DNA from: Leucobacter sp. UBA1945
GTDB lineage: Bacteria; Actinomycetota; Actinomycetes; Actinomycetales; Microbacteriaceae
Direction: 5' to 3'
Assembly (NCBI GenBank): GCA_002336855.1
Contig: DDEV01000025.1
Coordinates: 2,932 to 32,954 of the forward strand
Length of the DNA stretch: 30,023 nt
Position numbers and translations under genes: made by a program. The notes beneath the pieces were generated by a model. It had not been told where the DNA came from and ran no database searches. It was given only the letters and a program-made list of their open reading frames with translations. This document shows, piece after piece, positions 29,917 to 30,023 of this stretch (position 1 is the stretch's first letter; each line of letters starts with the position of its first letter).

Positions 29917-30023
29917 GTGAGAGAGCGACACAGCTTCGTGCTCTGCGACATCGCGGTCGTCGACGGCACCGGCGGGCCCGTACGCGAGCACGCGTTTCTC
30001 GAAGTGCTCGGGTCGAGGATCGC
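29917..30023 (+). CDS. Amidohydrolase-family protein, N-terminal part
   Basis: Only the first 35 codons are in the window, and the gene continues to the right. From the GTG at 29917 the frame reads VRERHSFVLCDIAVVDGTGG then PVREHAFLEVLGSRI, which is how amidohydrolase/imidazolonepropionase-like enzymes begin: a beta strand, the VVDGTG turn, and an ILVEGGRI-like second strand. AAGGAG lies six bases upstream of the GTG. An ATG four bases earlier opens a different, Arg-rich frame without family features. It is probably in one operon with the solute-binding lipoprotein, suggesting uptake and then hydrolysis of a nitrogen compound. Confidence 0.6.
   Translation, partial: MRERHSFVLCDIAVVDGTGGPVREHAFLEVLGSRI

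Noticed and set aside
1..30023. tRNA, rRNA, CRISPR arrays, insertion sequences
   Set aside because: I looked for cloverleaf-like tRNA features, regularly spaced repeats, transposase motifs and terminal inverted repeats and saw none that can be supported.

Overview
The window is high-GC, densely packed bacterial chromosome. The codon bias, the frequent leaderless genes (a TANNNT-type -10 box six or seven bases before ATG), the actinobacterial Ku/LigD pair and a DUF7882-type small protein point to Actinomycetota, most likely Microbacteriaceae (Leucobacter-like). The genus is inference.

Left part (1-9600): the 3' end of a succinate dehydrogenase/fumarate reductase-type flavoprotein; a HEAT-repeat protein; an MFS exporter divergent from its TetR regulator, with a perfect 16-bp palindrome between them; an alpha/beta hydrolase; a DUF1304 membrane protein; then a DNA-repair block in which a CinA/PncC amidohydrolase overlaps ku by 4 bp and ku is divergent from a three-domain ligD (bacterial NHEJ); and a YbdK-type carboxylate-amine ligase.

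Middle part (9600-22100): a DUF7882 protein divergent from an AraC-type regulator; a flavin reductase whose upstream region carries a near-canonical SoxR box; a MarR regulator with a 3-alpha-hydroxysteroid-dehydrogenase-like SDR; a receiver/histidine-kinase pair overlapping by 4 bp; an FMN reductase, a second SDR and a flavodoxin-like protein; several small proteins (HhH, Cys-rich, membrane, a 27-residue membrane peptide ahead of a DUF6766-like protein, an acidic disordered protein); a SixA-like phosphatase; and a DUF4031-HD fusion.

Island (about 22080-26579): GC content falls abruptly and codon use changes. Two divergent operons sit back to back. On the minus strand, a reverse transcriptase (YVDD) is followed by a SLATT-like membrane protein. 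On the plus strand, a MazG-like NTP pyrophosphohydrolase overlaps a GIY-YIG nuclease fused to a DUF2075-type P-loop ATPase/helicase. About 320 bp of gene-free DNA separates them and may hold promoters and a structured RNA. This looks like a defence island inserted between core genes and is the best candidate for an under-described system.

Right part (26576-end): normal GC resumes with a DUF1801 protein, a DnaQ-type exonuclease with a C-terminal BRCT domain, a degraded second copy of part of the DUF1801 locus, a Tat-exported PotD-like lipoprotein, and the start of an amidohydrolase. The last two probably form one operon.
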